A stretch of 64,000 bases of DNA from Thermomicrobiales bacterium (GTDB lineage Bacteria; Chloroflexota; Chloroflexia; Thermomicrobiales; UBA6265), in contig JAMLHN010000022.1 of NCBI GenBank assembly GCA_023957115.1, positions 1-64,000 on the forward strand. Reading direction: 5' to 3'. Position 1 is the stretch's first letter. Every line of letters starts with the position of its first letter. The notes beneath the pieces were generated by a model that saw only the letters and a list, made by a program, of their open reading frames with translations, made no database searches and was not told the DNA's origin. The translations under genes were made by a program, and so were the position numbers. This document shows positions 53,721 to 61,119 of the stretch, one piece after another.

Positions 53721-53735
53721 CCCCAGTCGAATGAG

Positions 53736-54506
53736 CTACAAGCCACCACGACCCCAACAGCGGTAGGTACATCCCTGCAAAATACTGGGCGCCGGATCAC
53801 CGGTGACATAGTAGTCGAACAGAAACGCCGTCTCATCTCGATCGCCTCCGCGCCGCAGCTTCAGCCATTCATTGCTTGGAAGGAGGACAAAATCGAGTTC
53901 GCTCCGTTCAGCCAGCTCAAGAGAATCGCGAGCTTCGACACGTGGCCCGTCGATTGTCGTCAGCAGATATCCCGGCCGGGGCCAACCTTCGAGTGGAATT
54001 GACTCGAACTCCGGGGTAAGGTGGAAATGACGCAGTATGAACGTTATCTGTCTCGACGAATCGTCTACGTTCGGGAACGGGTGGGCTCCACGAGGCAACG
54101 TGCCAACTTGTCGATTCGTCGTATCCAAACCAAGAACCGCCACCCGGGCAGCGTCAACGCCATCCTTCAACTCGATCAGCGTTCCTGCCGTCACACCGGC
54201 AATTCGATCTCCGTTCGTACAATCAGCAGGTCCTGGCGTGGCAGCATGAACGTCAACCTCCCCGTCCCAAACAATCGCCACGTACCCGTCGCCGACACCG
54301 TCAGGAATCGAGAGGTCAAGCACTTCTCCCCGACTCGAGTCGGGATTTCGATTCAGTCGAACTTCCCATGCGCGAAGCGTCAAGCCCGTTGCCGCGGGAA
54401 CCGTCAAAACAAAGTAGCATTCATCGACCAGAGGTAACTCAGGCAAAATATGCCTCCCCAGTGTGACCGCGTGGTAGGTGCGGCATTCCATAAACCATGT
54501 GGGCAC
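53736..54506 (-). CDS. Hypothetical protein
   Basis: A 256-residue protein starting at a GTG (an ATG five codons downstream is equally possible). I do not recognise the family. It has no signal peptide or membrane helix and looks globular: LPLVDECYFVLTVPAATGLT, YVAIVWDGEVDVHAATPGPA, GTLIELKDGVDAARVAVLGL and FILRHFHLTPEFESIPLEGW. The last part has LELAERSELDFVLLPSNEWL. Codon use and GC look like a real gene. It is immediately downstream of, and on the same strand as, the large cyclase-ATPase gene, with 62 bases between, so it may be its output or partner. Confidence 0.6.
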   Translation of the reverse strand: MPTWFMECRTYHAVTLGRHILPELPLVDECYFVLTVPAATGLTLRAWEVRLNRNPDSSRGEVLDLSIPDGVGDGYVAIVWDGEVDVHAATPGPADCTNGDRIAGVTAGTLIELKDGVDAARVAVLGLDTTNRQVGTLPRGAHPFPNVDDSSRQITFILRHFHLTPEFESIPLEGWPRPGYLLTTIDGPRVEARDSLELAERSELDFVLLPSNEWLKLRRGGDRDETAFLFDYYVTGDPAPSILQGCTYRCWGRGGL

Positions 54507-54568
54507 TCAACATCATAGCGAATCCAGCTGGTATATGGAAGCGCCAGAAGAGACGTGCGAAACGAGCG

Positions 54569-57328
54569 TCATGCGGATGCGCTGGGCACGGGCGCAACGG
54601 CATTGGTTCCATCGGCCCATGTGGCACGCATCTCACGCTCCTGACCAAGCTCCCAATGCAGCGTAAACCAATGCTCGCCCATCGCATCTCGTAGCTTTGC
54701 GATCACGTTCTCCACACCGGGCCGGTCAACAGCCGAGATAGCTGCGCCAGATTGGCCCCGCAGATAGTTCGCAGCTCCGAGCAATTCAGCCGCCTCCACG
54801 AAATCTCCGGTTTCTGCAAGAACACTGGCTCGAGTTTCGGCGGCTTCCGCAAGCCAAGCTCGACTCCCAAACGCACGGTATGCGTGATATGCATCGGCAG
54901 ACAAGACAGAAGCTCGGGCAATGTTTCCTCGCCTCGATTCCACGGAGCTACGCCTGAGCCAGCAAAGGTGCAACCCGTCCGGGAGAGCCATCTTCCCAAA
55001 GATCTGCTCTGCGTCCTCGAGCAACATTGCCGCTGTTTCAAACTCGCCACGGTCTGCCCAGAGCTGGGCCCTGTAGGCCTTGTTGAACGCCAGGCCGACC
55101 TCATCCCCCACGTCGGTTTGGAGTGGAAGTGCCTCATCATAATATCCAAACGCTTCGTCGATTCGGCCTGTGTTCCGTGCCCAAAGCGCCAGATTGAACA
55201 GGCAGATTGCCATTCCGCGTTTCGCGCCATGCTCACGACAAAGCCGCAATGCCTCAGCCTGTGGCGCGTACTCTTCCTCAGATCGTCCCTGCATCCCGGC
55301 GACCATGCCGAGTCCCGAGAGAGACTGTGCCAAACCGAGCACATCATCGCTTCCCTGGACGATTTCCAGTGAGGAACGGTAGAACGACTCGGCGTTTCGC
55401 AAGTCGCCACGATCCACACAGATATTTGCCAGTCTCCGCAGTGCGGATGCCCGTACCAACGGGTCGAGCTCGCCGGCAAGATTCAGCGATTTCTCGAGCC
55501 ATCCTTGTCCTTCGGATGTCGGTCCACGCGCTGACCAGTAGTACCAGAGATTGGTGCTGAGATCGATCGCCTGAACAGCAGCCTTCCGGTCAAGGAACCA
55601 CTGAAATGCAAAGCGAATATTCGAAATCTCTCGATCGATGACACCAAGCCAGTACTGCTGCCGCGGACCACCCTCGATTGGAACCAGCGAGAGCTCGGTG
55701 AGCTGAACGTAGAAATCGGCATGTACCGACCGAGCCTGCTCCAGTTCCCCACTCCCCGACAACTGCTCGTACCCATACTCCTGGATCGTTTCCAGCATGG
55801 AATACCGCGGTTCGCCGTCGTCGGTTTCGGAGAGACGGACGAGACTCTTGTCATGGAGGGAGGCGAGGATTTCCATGGTGGCGACCTCGTCCGACCCGGT
55901 CACCGCCTGGGCGCCGGCCAGCGACCAGCCACCCTGGAAAACGGAGAGTGCCCGGAAGGCGGTTTGCTCTTCCGGGCTGAGCAGGGCATAGCTCCATTCG
56001 ATGGCGGCACGCAGGGTTTGGTGTCGCTCGGGAAGATCGCGGCTGGTGGAGGTGAGCAATGACAGCCGGGAGGAGAGACGGGTACGCAATGCTTCCGGAC
56101 TGAGCACGGAGACCCGGGCTGCCGCCAGCTCAAGTGCGAGCGGAATACCATCGACACGGCGGCAGATTTCGTAGACCGATTCCTGGTTGCTCTCGGTCAG
56201 CTCGAAGGAGGGCCGGATCTGCTGGGCGCGCTCGATGAAGAGCTGCACCGCGGGACCGGCCATCTCATTCTTCTCGAGCGGCAGGGGTCCGATATCAATC
56301 CGTTGCTCGCCGCGTAGCTCCAACGGCACCCGGCTGGTGGCCAGCACGCGCAGATGCGGGACGTTCGGCAGCAGATGAGCGATGAACCGGGCGACCCCAT
56401 CGACGATCTGCTCGCAGTTGTCGAGCAGGAGGAGCATTTCGCGCTCGCCAATGGTGTCGGTCAGGGCACGGGTCGTGTCGATACCCGCGTCGATACGCAC
56501 CCCAAGCACAGAGGCGACCGCGGTGGCGGTCAGCGACGCATCGCGAATACCGGAAAGATCGACAAACCAGACTCCGCCCGGAAACGCGTCGATCAATTGG
56601 GTGGCAGCATGGAGTGCGAGACGGGTTTTGCCGATACCGCCGGGACCGAGCAACGTGACCAGCCGGGTGGGCGAATCGAGCAGCAGGTGGCGCATCTCGG
56701 CAAGCTCGCTCTCACGGTCGAGACAGGGATTGAGCGCGACCGGGAGATTGTGGGCGACGGCATCCAGCGTTTCCAACGGTGGGAAGGCGTGAGGCAGACC
56801 GTCGATTTCCAATTGGTAGATGTGATTCGCGCCGGGAACGTCCCGCAGGCGGCGCGCGCCAAGATCGCGCAGGCCGACCCCGGGCAAACCGGCGCGCCCG
56901 ATCTCGTCTGCGACGGAGCCGGTCAGCAACACTTGTCCGCCGTGACCGGCTCGCAACAGCCGGGAGATGCGATTGAGCACCAGCCCGACGAAATCGCCAT
57001 CGCGCTCGACGGCCTCACCGGTTTGCAACGCCATGCGCACGGTGAGCGGCTGGGTGAGTCCGAGCGCCTGCCAGTCGGTCGCGAAGAGCTCGCGTTGCGC
57101 GGTAACCGCGGCGCGAACGCCGTCCAACGGTTCGGCGAAGACAGCGCAGACGGCGTCGCCAATGGTCTTGAAAATGCGTCCTCCGCAGCGGTCGACGGCA
57201 CGTTGCAGGATGGCGTCATGCTCGGCGAGGGCATGCGGCATGGCATCCGGATGGCGTTCCCATTGCCGGTAGCTGCCTTCGATATCGGTGAAGAGAAAGG
57301 TACGCCGAATGGGCTCCGTCTCTTCCAA
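54569..57328 (-). CDS. Class III nucleotide cyclase-AAA ATPase-TPR regulator
   Basis: A protein of about 919 residues. Residues 10-170 form a class III adenylate/guanylate cyclase-like domain: FLFTDIEGS (metal Asp), FKTIGDAVCAVF (second acidic site) and VGLVLNRISRLLRAG. A STAND-type ATPase follows, with Walker A LLGPGGIGKT (about 228-235), Walker B MLLLLDNCEQI and a PLALELAAARV block. The C-terminal 350 residues are TPR-like helices. There is no LuxR output domain. Such proteins are signalling ATPases. The start is unclear: the frame runs open to 57868 but overlaps a small gene on the other strand; a TTG at 57328 just before the cyclase domain is my choice. Confidence 0.75.
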   Translation of the reverse strand: MEETEPIRRTFLFTDIEGSYRQWERHPDAMPHALAEHDAILQRAVDRCGGRIFKTIGDAVCAVFAEPLDGVRAAVTAQRELFATDWQALGLTQPLTVRMALQTGEAVERDGDFVGLVLNRISRLLRAGHGGQVLLTGSVADEIGRAGLPGVGLRDLGARRLRDVPGANHIYQLEIDGLPHAFPPLETLDAVAHNLPVALNPCLDRESELAEMRHLLLDSPTRLVTLLGPGGIGKTRLALHAATQLIDAFPGGVWFVDLSGIRDASLTATAVASVLGVRIDAGIDTTRALTDTIGEREMLLLLDNCEQIVDGVARFIAHLLPNVPHLRVLATSRVPLELRGEQRIDIGPLPLEKNEMAGPAVQLFIERAQQIRPSFELTESNQESVYEICRRVDGIPLALELAAARVSVLSPEALRTRLSSRLSLLTSTSRDLPERHQTLRAAIEWSYALLSPEEQTAFRALSVFQGGWSLAGAQAVTGSDEVATMEILASLHDKSLVRLSETDDGEPRYSMLETIQEYGYEQLSGSGELEQARSVHADFYVQLTELSLVPIEGGPRQQYWLGVIDREISNIRFAFQWFLDRKAAVQAIDLSTNLWYYWSARGPTSEGQGWLEKSLNLAGELDPLVRASALRRLANICVDRGDLRNAESFYRSSLEIVQGSDDVLGLAQSLSGLGMVAGMQGRSEEEYAPQAEALRLCREHGAKRGMAICLFNLALWARNTGRIDEAFGYYDEALPLQTDVGDEVGLAFNKAYRAQLWADRGEFETAAMLLEDAEQIFGKMALPDGLHLCWLRRSSVESRRGNIARASVLSADAYHAYRAFGSRAWLAEAAETRASVLAETGDFVEAAELLGAANYLRGQSGAAISAVDRPGVENVIAKLRDAMGEHWFTLHWELGQEREMRATWADGTNAVAPVPSASA

Positions 57329-57550
57329 CGTGTGGGCGACCGCGAAGGTCTCGTTGCCGTCTATGCCGGGCCTCCGTGAAGTTGTGTTTTCGGAATAGTA
57401 CCTCTGACGGGTTCTGAGTTCTGGGGCTGAGGTCCAGCGGGGAGCGAGCGGGGATGCGGGAATGTTTCGGCGAGGCTCGTTTTTTGGCACACTGAAGATG
57501 GTTATTCCACTCGGCGTCTCGGAACGTCGAGCGAGGAAGGAGCGGGCATC

Positions 57551-57733
57551 GTGAAGAACAAGTCGGACATGGATCCTGCCTATTGGATCGCTATTGGGGT
57601 CGCGCTGGGCGCAGGGTTCGGGCTCGTGCTGGACAACCTGGCAATTGGTATGGGCATTGGGATCGCCCTCGGGGCGGCGATGATGGGCATGCAGTCGCGC
57701 AACCGCGGGACAGGGGATGGCGAGGAGGAGTAG
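57551..57733 (+). CDS. Small glycine-rich membrane protein
   Basis: A 60-residue protein starting at a GTG with GGAAGGAG about ten bases upstream. Two hydrophobic Gly/Ala-rich stretches (YWIAIGVALGAGFGLVL and LAIGMGIGIALGAAMMG) form a glycine-zipper-like hairpin, followed by a charged tail. Similar small proteins are common but uncharacterised. It overlaps the unused 5' extension of the cyclase frame on the other strand, which supports a later start for that gene. A short heptamer-like GGGTCCAGTGCCCAGAG follows its stop. Confidence 0.65.
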   Translation: MKNKSDMDPAYWIAIGVALGAGFGLVLDNLAIGMGIGIALGAAMMGMQSRNRGTGDGEEE

Positions 57734-57836
57734 GGTGGGGCCGGAGGAGCTTGGGTCCAGTGCCCAGAGCAAACGCGAAGCTCCGTCACGCTGAACATCG
57801 GACCTGGGACCCCTCTTGTGAATAGAAGGTGACGCT

Positions 57837-58214
57837 ATGCGCATTACCCAGTCGGCTATCTCCCTCAATGTCCCGCATGTCGAGCGGTCGGCCCAGTTCC
57901 TGGAGACATACTTCGGATTTCATCGTGTGATGGAGGCAGAGGGGTTCGTTTCGCTGACACGAGACGACGCCGGCTTCCATCTTATTTTTCTGCAGGTTGG
58001 GTTGCCGACCTTCAAGCCAGACACGCATGCGGCGGCAGCCGGACCCGGTCTGTTAATCGCGTTCGAGGTCGACGATATCGATGCCGAATGGACGCGCCTG
58101 CAGGATCAGGAGCTTTTCTTCCCGACCTCGATCGAAACCGAATCGTGGGGAGAACGGTACTTTCAGGTCCTCGATCCGAACGGGATCATTGTGCAGTTGG
58201 TGCAGTGGGTTTGA
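57837..58214 (+). CDS. VOC (glyoxalase/bleomycin-resistance fold) protein
   Basis: The 125-residue protein has the paired beta-alpha-beta-beta-beta modules of the VOC family: ISLNVPHVERSAQFLETYFG at the N-terminus and LLIAFEVDDIDAEWTRLQDQ in the second half, ending with YFQVLDPNGIIVQLVQW. Members are metal-dependent dioxygenases, isomerases or binding proteins; the reaction cannot be predicted. The start ATG is preceded by AGAAGGTGA. It stands alone, and a heptamer-type tract and MITE-like element begin directly after its stop. Confidence 0.85.
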   Translation: MRITQSAISLNVPHVERSAQFLETYFGFHRVMEAEGFVSLTRDDAGFHLIFLQVGLPTFKPDTHAAAAGPGLLIAFEVDDIDAEWTRLQDQELFFPTSIETESWGERYFQVLDPNGIIVQLVQWV

Positions 58215-58225
58215 GGAGTTAGGGG

Positions 58226-58363
58226 TTAGAGCGAATTTCAGAATGGTTGTCCCCGCAATACCTGGTTGTCATGCTGAGGAACGAAGCATCTCCCCGCCGC
58301 AGCGGGTGGTCCGCAGCGGCCCGACTCCGCTGGAGGGTCAACCATTCTGAAAACGGCTGTAGG
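58226..58363. repeat. MITE-like element E1, copy 2
   Basis: Perfect inner inverted repeats TTTCAGAATGGTTG (58236-58249) and CAACCATTCTGAAA (58339-58352). The core is almost identical to copy 1 and in the same orientation, but the outer ends are swapped: TTAGAGCGAA is on the left and CGGCTGTAGG on the right. It starts 12 bases after the VOC stop codon. Confidence 0.85.
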
Positions 58364-58435
58364 ATCTGGGAGTTGGGCATTTTTGGTCCAGCGCCCAGAG
58401 TCCAGTGCCTTTTGCCTTGTTCCTTTTTCCAAAAT

Positions 58436-58467
58436 TCCTAACTCCTAAATCCCAACTCCTAACTCCC
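58436..58467. repeat. Heptamer-type tract (TCCTAAC family)
   Basis: Four or five degenerate units (TCCTAAC, TCCTAAA, TCCCAAC, TCCTAAC). A stretch of 25 bases is identical to 63172-63196. It lies about 70 bases upstream of the serpin gene. Confidence 0.75.
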
Positions 58468-58533
58468 CGTCTGGAACTATCATCCGCACATCGTCGTTGT
58501 ACTCATTGGATATCTGTAAAGAGGAGAACTTCG

Positions 58534-59787
58534 ATGCGTTCCAGGCGAATTCCATTGCTCGTACTTGCGGTGCTTCTTCTTGTTTCAGGAGGCATGGGGG
58601 TCATGGCCCAGGAAGATGCCACTTCGGAGCTGGTCGATGGCAATTCGGCGTTTGCCTTCGATCTCTATGCCCAGATCCAGCAGGCGGATGACGGGAATGT
58701 GATCGTCTCGCCCTATAGCATCTCCCAGGCGCTGGCGATGACCTATGCGGGAGCGGACGGCGAGACCGCCGCCCAGATGGCCGCTGTGCTGCATTTCACC
58801 CTCGGGCAGGATGGGCTGCCACCGGCATTCCAGACGCTCGATAGCGACCTGACCACGCGCGGAACTGCCGCCGCCGATCCCGATCGGGGCTACCCGCCCC
58901 GGACGCTAAACATTGCCAATGGACTCTGGGGGGAGCAAACGTTCCCCTTCTCCGCGGATTTCAGCGCGCAGCTGGCCGATTACTACGGCGCGGGACTCCA
59001 GCCCACCGATTTCATCGGTCAGCCGGACGCCGCGCGCGATCAGATCAATGACTGGATCGCCGAGCAGACGGAAGACCGCATCGAGGACATCGTGCCCGAA
59101 GGTGGAATCACGCAGGACACTCGCCTGGTGCTCGCCAATGCGATCTACTTCTACGGTGGCTGGCTGAACACCTTCGATGAGAGCGGCACTGCCGATGCGG
59201 ATTTCCATCTGCTCGATGGATCGACGGTCAGCACTCCCTTCATGTCTCAGCAGGCGTTCTTCTCGTATCTCGCCGGTGACGGGTTCCAGGCCCTGGAGCT
59301 CCCGTATGCGGGAAGCCAATTCGCGTTCACGGTCATCTTGCCGGACGAGGGGAATTTCGATGCCGTCGAGGACGGGCTCGATGCCGTCATGCTGGAGTCG
59401 ATCGTGCGTCAGCTTGGCAGCCGGGAGTTGATCCTCTCGATGCCGAAATTCGAGTTCGACTACGCGACCAGCGTGGCCGACACGTTGCAAGCGATGGGCA
59501 TGACCCATGCGTTCGATCCGAATCTAGCCGATTTCAGTGGGTTGCTGGACGGTGTGTCTCCGGAGACGCTCTACATCAGCGATGTGCTGCACAAGGCCTT
59601 CATCGGTGTGGACGAGAATGGCACCGAAGCCGCGGCAGCGACGACGGTGATGATGGCCGGCGCGGCTGCTCCGGTCGACGAACCGCTCGAAGTCTCGGTC
59701 GACCGGCCGTTCATCTTCTTGATTCGGGATACGCAATCCGGCGCCATTCTCTTCGTGGGCCGGGTCATGGATCCGAGCGCGGCGTAG
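58534..59787 (+). CDS. Secreted serpin (serine protease inhibitor)
   Basis: The 417-residue protein starts at 58534 with GAGGAG upstream and has a signal peptide (IPLLVLAVLLLVSGGMGVMA). Serpin features are NVIVSPYSISQALAMTYAGA, LVLANAIYFYGGWLNTF, FDATSV-like sheet segments and the hinge DENGTEAAAATTVM, followed by VDRPFIFLIRDTQSGAILFV. The Ala-rich hinge is the inhibitory type, able to insert into the sheet. Counting from the hinge places P1 at or near an Ala (MAGAAAP), which would favour elastase-like proteases; this is approximate. It probably protects the cell surface from its own or foreign proteases. Confidence 0.92.
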   Translation: MRSRRIPLLVLAVLLLVSGGMGVMAQEDATSELVDGNSAFAFDLYAQIQQADDGNVIVSPYSISQALAMTYAGADGETAAQMAAVLHFTLGQDGLPPAFQTLDSDLTTRGTAAADPDRGYPPRTLNIANGLWGEQTFPFSADFSAQLADYYGAGLQPTDFIGQPDAARDQINDWIAEQTEDRIEDIVPEGGITQDTRLVLANAIYFYGGWLNTFDESGTADADFHLLDGSTVSTPFMSQQAFFSYLAGDGFQALELPYAGSQFAFTVILPDEGNFDAVEDGLDAVMLESIVRQLGSRELILSMPKFEFDYATSVADTLQAMGMTHAFDPNLADFSGLLDGVSPETLYISDVLHKAFIGVDENGTEAAAATTVMMAGAAAPVDEPLEVSVDRPFIFLIRDTQSGAILFVGRVMDPSAA

Positions 59788-59810
59788 GGATATCCTCACC
59801 CATCCCCCAA

Positions 59811-59848
59811 CCTCCTTCCTTCGCCCAGCATTGGGCGAAGGAAGGAGG
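59811..59848. repeat. Palindromic hairpin repeat, copy 4 (17-bp stem)
   Basis: A perfect 17-bp stem (59811-59827 and 59832-59848) with a GCAT loop. The outer stem CCTCCTTCCTTCG differs from the others. The flank CCTCACCCATCCCCCAA is on the left, the inverse of the flank of copies 1 and 2. It lies 24 bases after the serpin stop and may end its transcript. Confidence 0.8.
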
Positions 59849-59869
59849 CCTACGGAATCGGAGTCATTG

Positions 59870-60016
59870 CATGGGGTAGATGCTCGGTCGGCGCGGTGCT
59901 GAACCGATCATGCCTCATCCTGTTGCGTTCACTCAGATTCTGTATCACCCGACCGTTCTTTGCGCCCGGAATCTCAGCCCTAGCCACAGCAGGACGCGGA
60001 GGTCCTGCACTACACC
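59870..60016. repeat. Dispersed intergenic element, copy b
   Basis: Inverted relative to copy a (47624-47834). It starts with ATGGGGTAGATGCTCGGTCGG and ends with GGAGGTCCTGCACTAC. The terminal ten bases (GCATGGGGTA) are flipped with respect to the rest when the two copies are compared. Confidence 0.6.
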
Positions 60017-60044
60017 GATGTTCTTCAGTACCGTCAAGCCCTCT

Positions 60045-60075
60045 CAGGGCTCAGGACCCAGGACTCAGGACTAGG
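60045..60075. repeat. Heptamer-type tract overlapping the GNAT stop codon
   Basis: Units GGCTCAG, GACCCAG, GACTCAG and GACTAGG run into the minus-strand TAG stop of the acetyltransferase gene. Confidence 0.6.
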
Positions 60076-60550
60076 ACGACAGGAGGACTTCGAAGATCTG
60101 CAAGTTCCAGCCTGGGCGGGAGGTGGGTTCTTCGCCGGTCCAGGTCGCGCCCATCGCGCGATAGAAGGGGGCGGCGTTGGGATCGGCATAGAAGGTGACT
60201 TTGGTTGCGCCGAGCTTCCGGGCCGTAGCGATGGCATGGGTCCAGAGGAGCTTGCCTCGTCCGGTGCCGATCAGGCACGCATCGACGAAGAGCTTGTCGA
60301 GCTGCGGCTCGGGGAGCGATCCCATGAGGGCGTAGTACCCGCTCACGACGCCGCTTTCTTCCAGCGCATAGCTGGCCAGTGCTCCCTGGAGAAAGGCCGG
60401 GGTCACCGCTATCGCGTCCGGTTCCCAATCGAGGAATTCGGGTTCGTAGCCCCAATGCATGGTCGAGCGCTGCGTAAGCGCGTGCAGCGCACGCGCCTCG
60501 TCGATCCGGACCGGCCGGATGATCCAACCGGTCCCGGATTCGCTCACCAC
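60071..60550 (-). CDS. GNAT-family N-acetyltransferase
   Basis: The 159-residue protein has the GNAT fold: IRPVRIDEARALHALTQRST at the N-terminus, VSGYYALMG for strand 4, LDKLFVDACLIGTGRGKLLW with a Q/RxxGxG/A-type acetyl-CoA loop, and KVTFYADPNAAPFYRAMGAT at the end. It acetylates an amine of unknown identity. The start ATG overlaps the upstream membrane-protein gene by seven bases, so the two are probably co-translated. Confidence 0.88.
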   Translation of the reverse strand: MVSESGTGWIIRPVRIDEARALHALTQRSTMHWGYEPEFLDWEPDAIAVTPAFLQGALASYALEESGVVSGYYALMGSLPEPQLDKLFVDACLIGTGRGKLLWTHAIATARKLGATKVTFYADPNAAPFYRAMGATWTGEEPTSRPGWNLQIFEVLLSS

Positions 60551-61083
60551 CGCCGTTTACTGGCGTTGCGGAAGACACGGAACGCCGCGCCCACCTGCGC
60601 CGCCTTGCCGGCAGCCTGGATGACCGGTTTGACGGCTTCCTCGCTCATGAACTCGGTCGTGCCGCGCACCTGCTTGAGCGTTCGCGTCAGCTCGTCCATG
60701 GCCGGCAACGCCTTATCACGCAATTGGAGCGTCAGGAAGACGAAGGCAATCGTCGCCGCGGCCAGCAGCAGCACGATCATGGAGGAGAGGAAGACGATAT
60801 AGATGACCGCAATATCCCGCAGGCGCTCCAGGGCCGACTGGTCGTCGTTGCCGAGCAGATACAGGAATGCCGTGAGCGCGATGAAAAGCAGGAGGACGAT
60901 GGTGCCGCCGATGATGAAATAGAGGGTCGCCCCGCGTTGTTCCTCGGTTTCGCCCATAATGCGATGTTCTTGATCGGAATGCGCATTCGGGTCGGTCACC
61001 GGTTCGAATCCCGGCGGCGCCGGCGGGCCGGTCGAGGAAAAGATTGGGTCGTTGCCTCTGTCCTCGCTTTGCTGGTCAGTCAA
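60544..61083 (-). CDS. Hypothetical protein with two membrane helices
   Basis: The 179-residue protein has an acidic, Pro-rich N-terminus of about 50 residues, two membrane helices (ATLYFIIGGTIVLLLFIALT and VIYIVFLSSMIVLLLAAATI), and a soluble helical C-terminal part with MDELTRTLKQVRGTTEF and AAGKAAQVGAAFRVF. I recognise no family. The distribution of charge suggests the C-terminal helix is cytoplasmic. It sits between mnmA and the acetyltransferase gene on the same strand, probably in one operon. Confidence 0.65.
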   Translation of the reverse strand: MTDQQSEDRGNDPIFSSTGPPAPPGFEPVTDPNAHSDQEHRIMGETEEQRGATLYFIIGGTIVLLLFIALTAFLYLLGNDDQSALERLRDIAVIYIVFLSSMIVLLLAAATIAFVFLTLQLRDKALPAMDELTRTLKQVRGTTEFMSEEAVKPVIQAAGKAAQVGAAFRVFRNASKRRW

Positions 61084-61119
61084 TCCCCATCCCTCGCCAA
61101 TCGATCATCATGCACGACG

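Noticed and set aside
57329..57868. 5' extension of the cyclase-ATPase frame
   Set aside because: It lacks a domain, is rich in Arg/Pro/Ser as in non-coding GC-rich frames, and overlaps a small gene with its own ribosome-binding site on the other strand.
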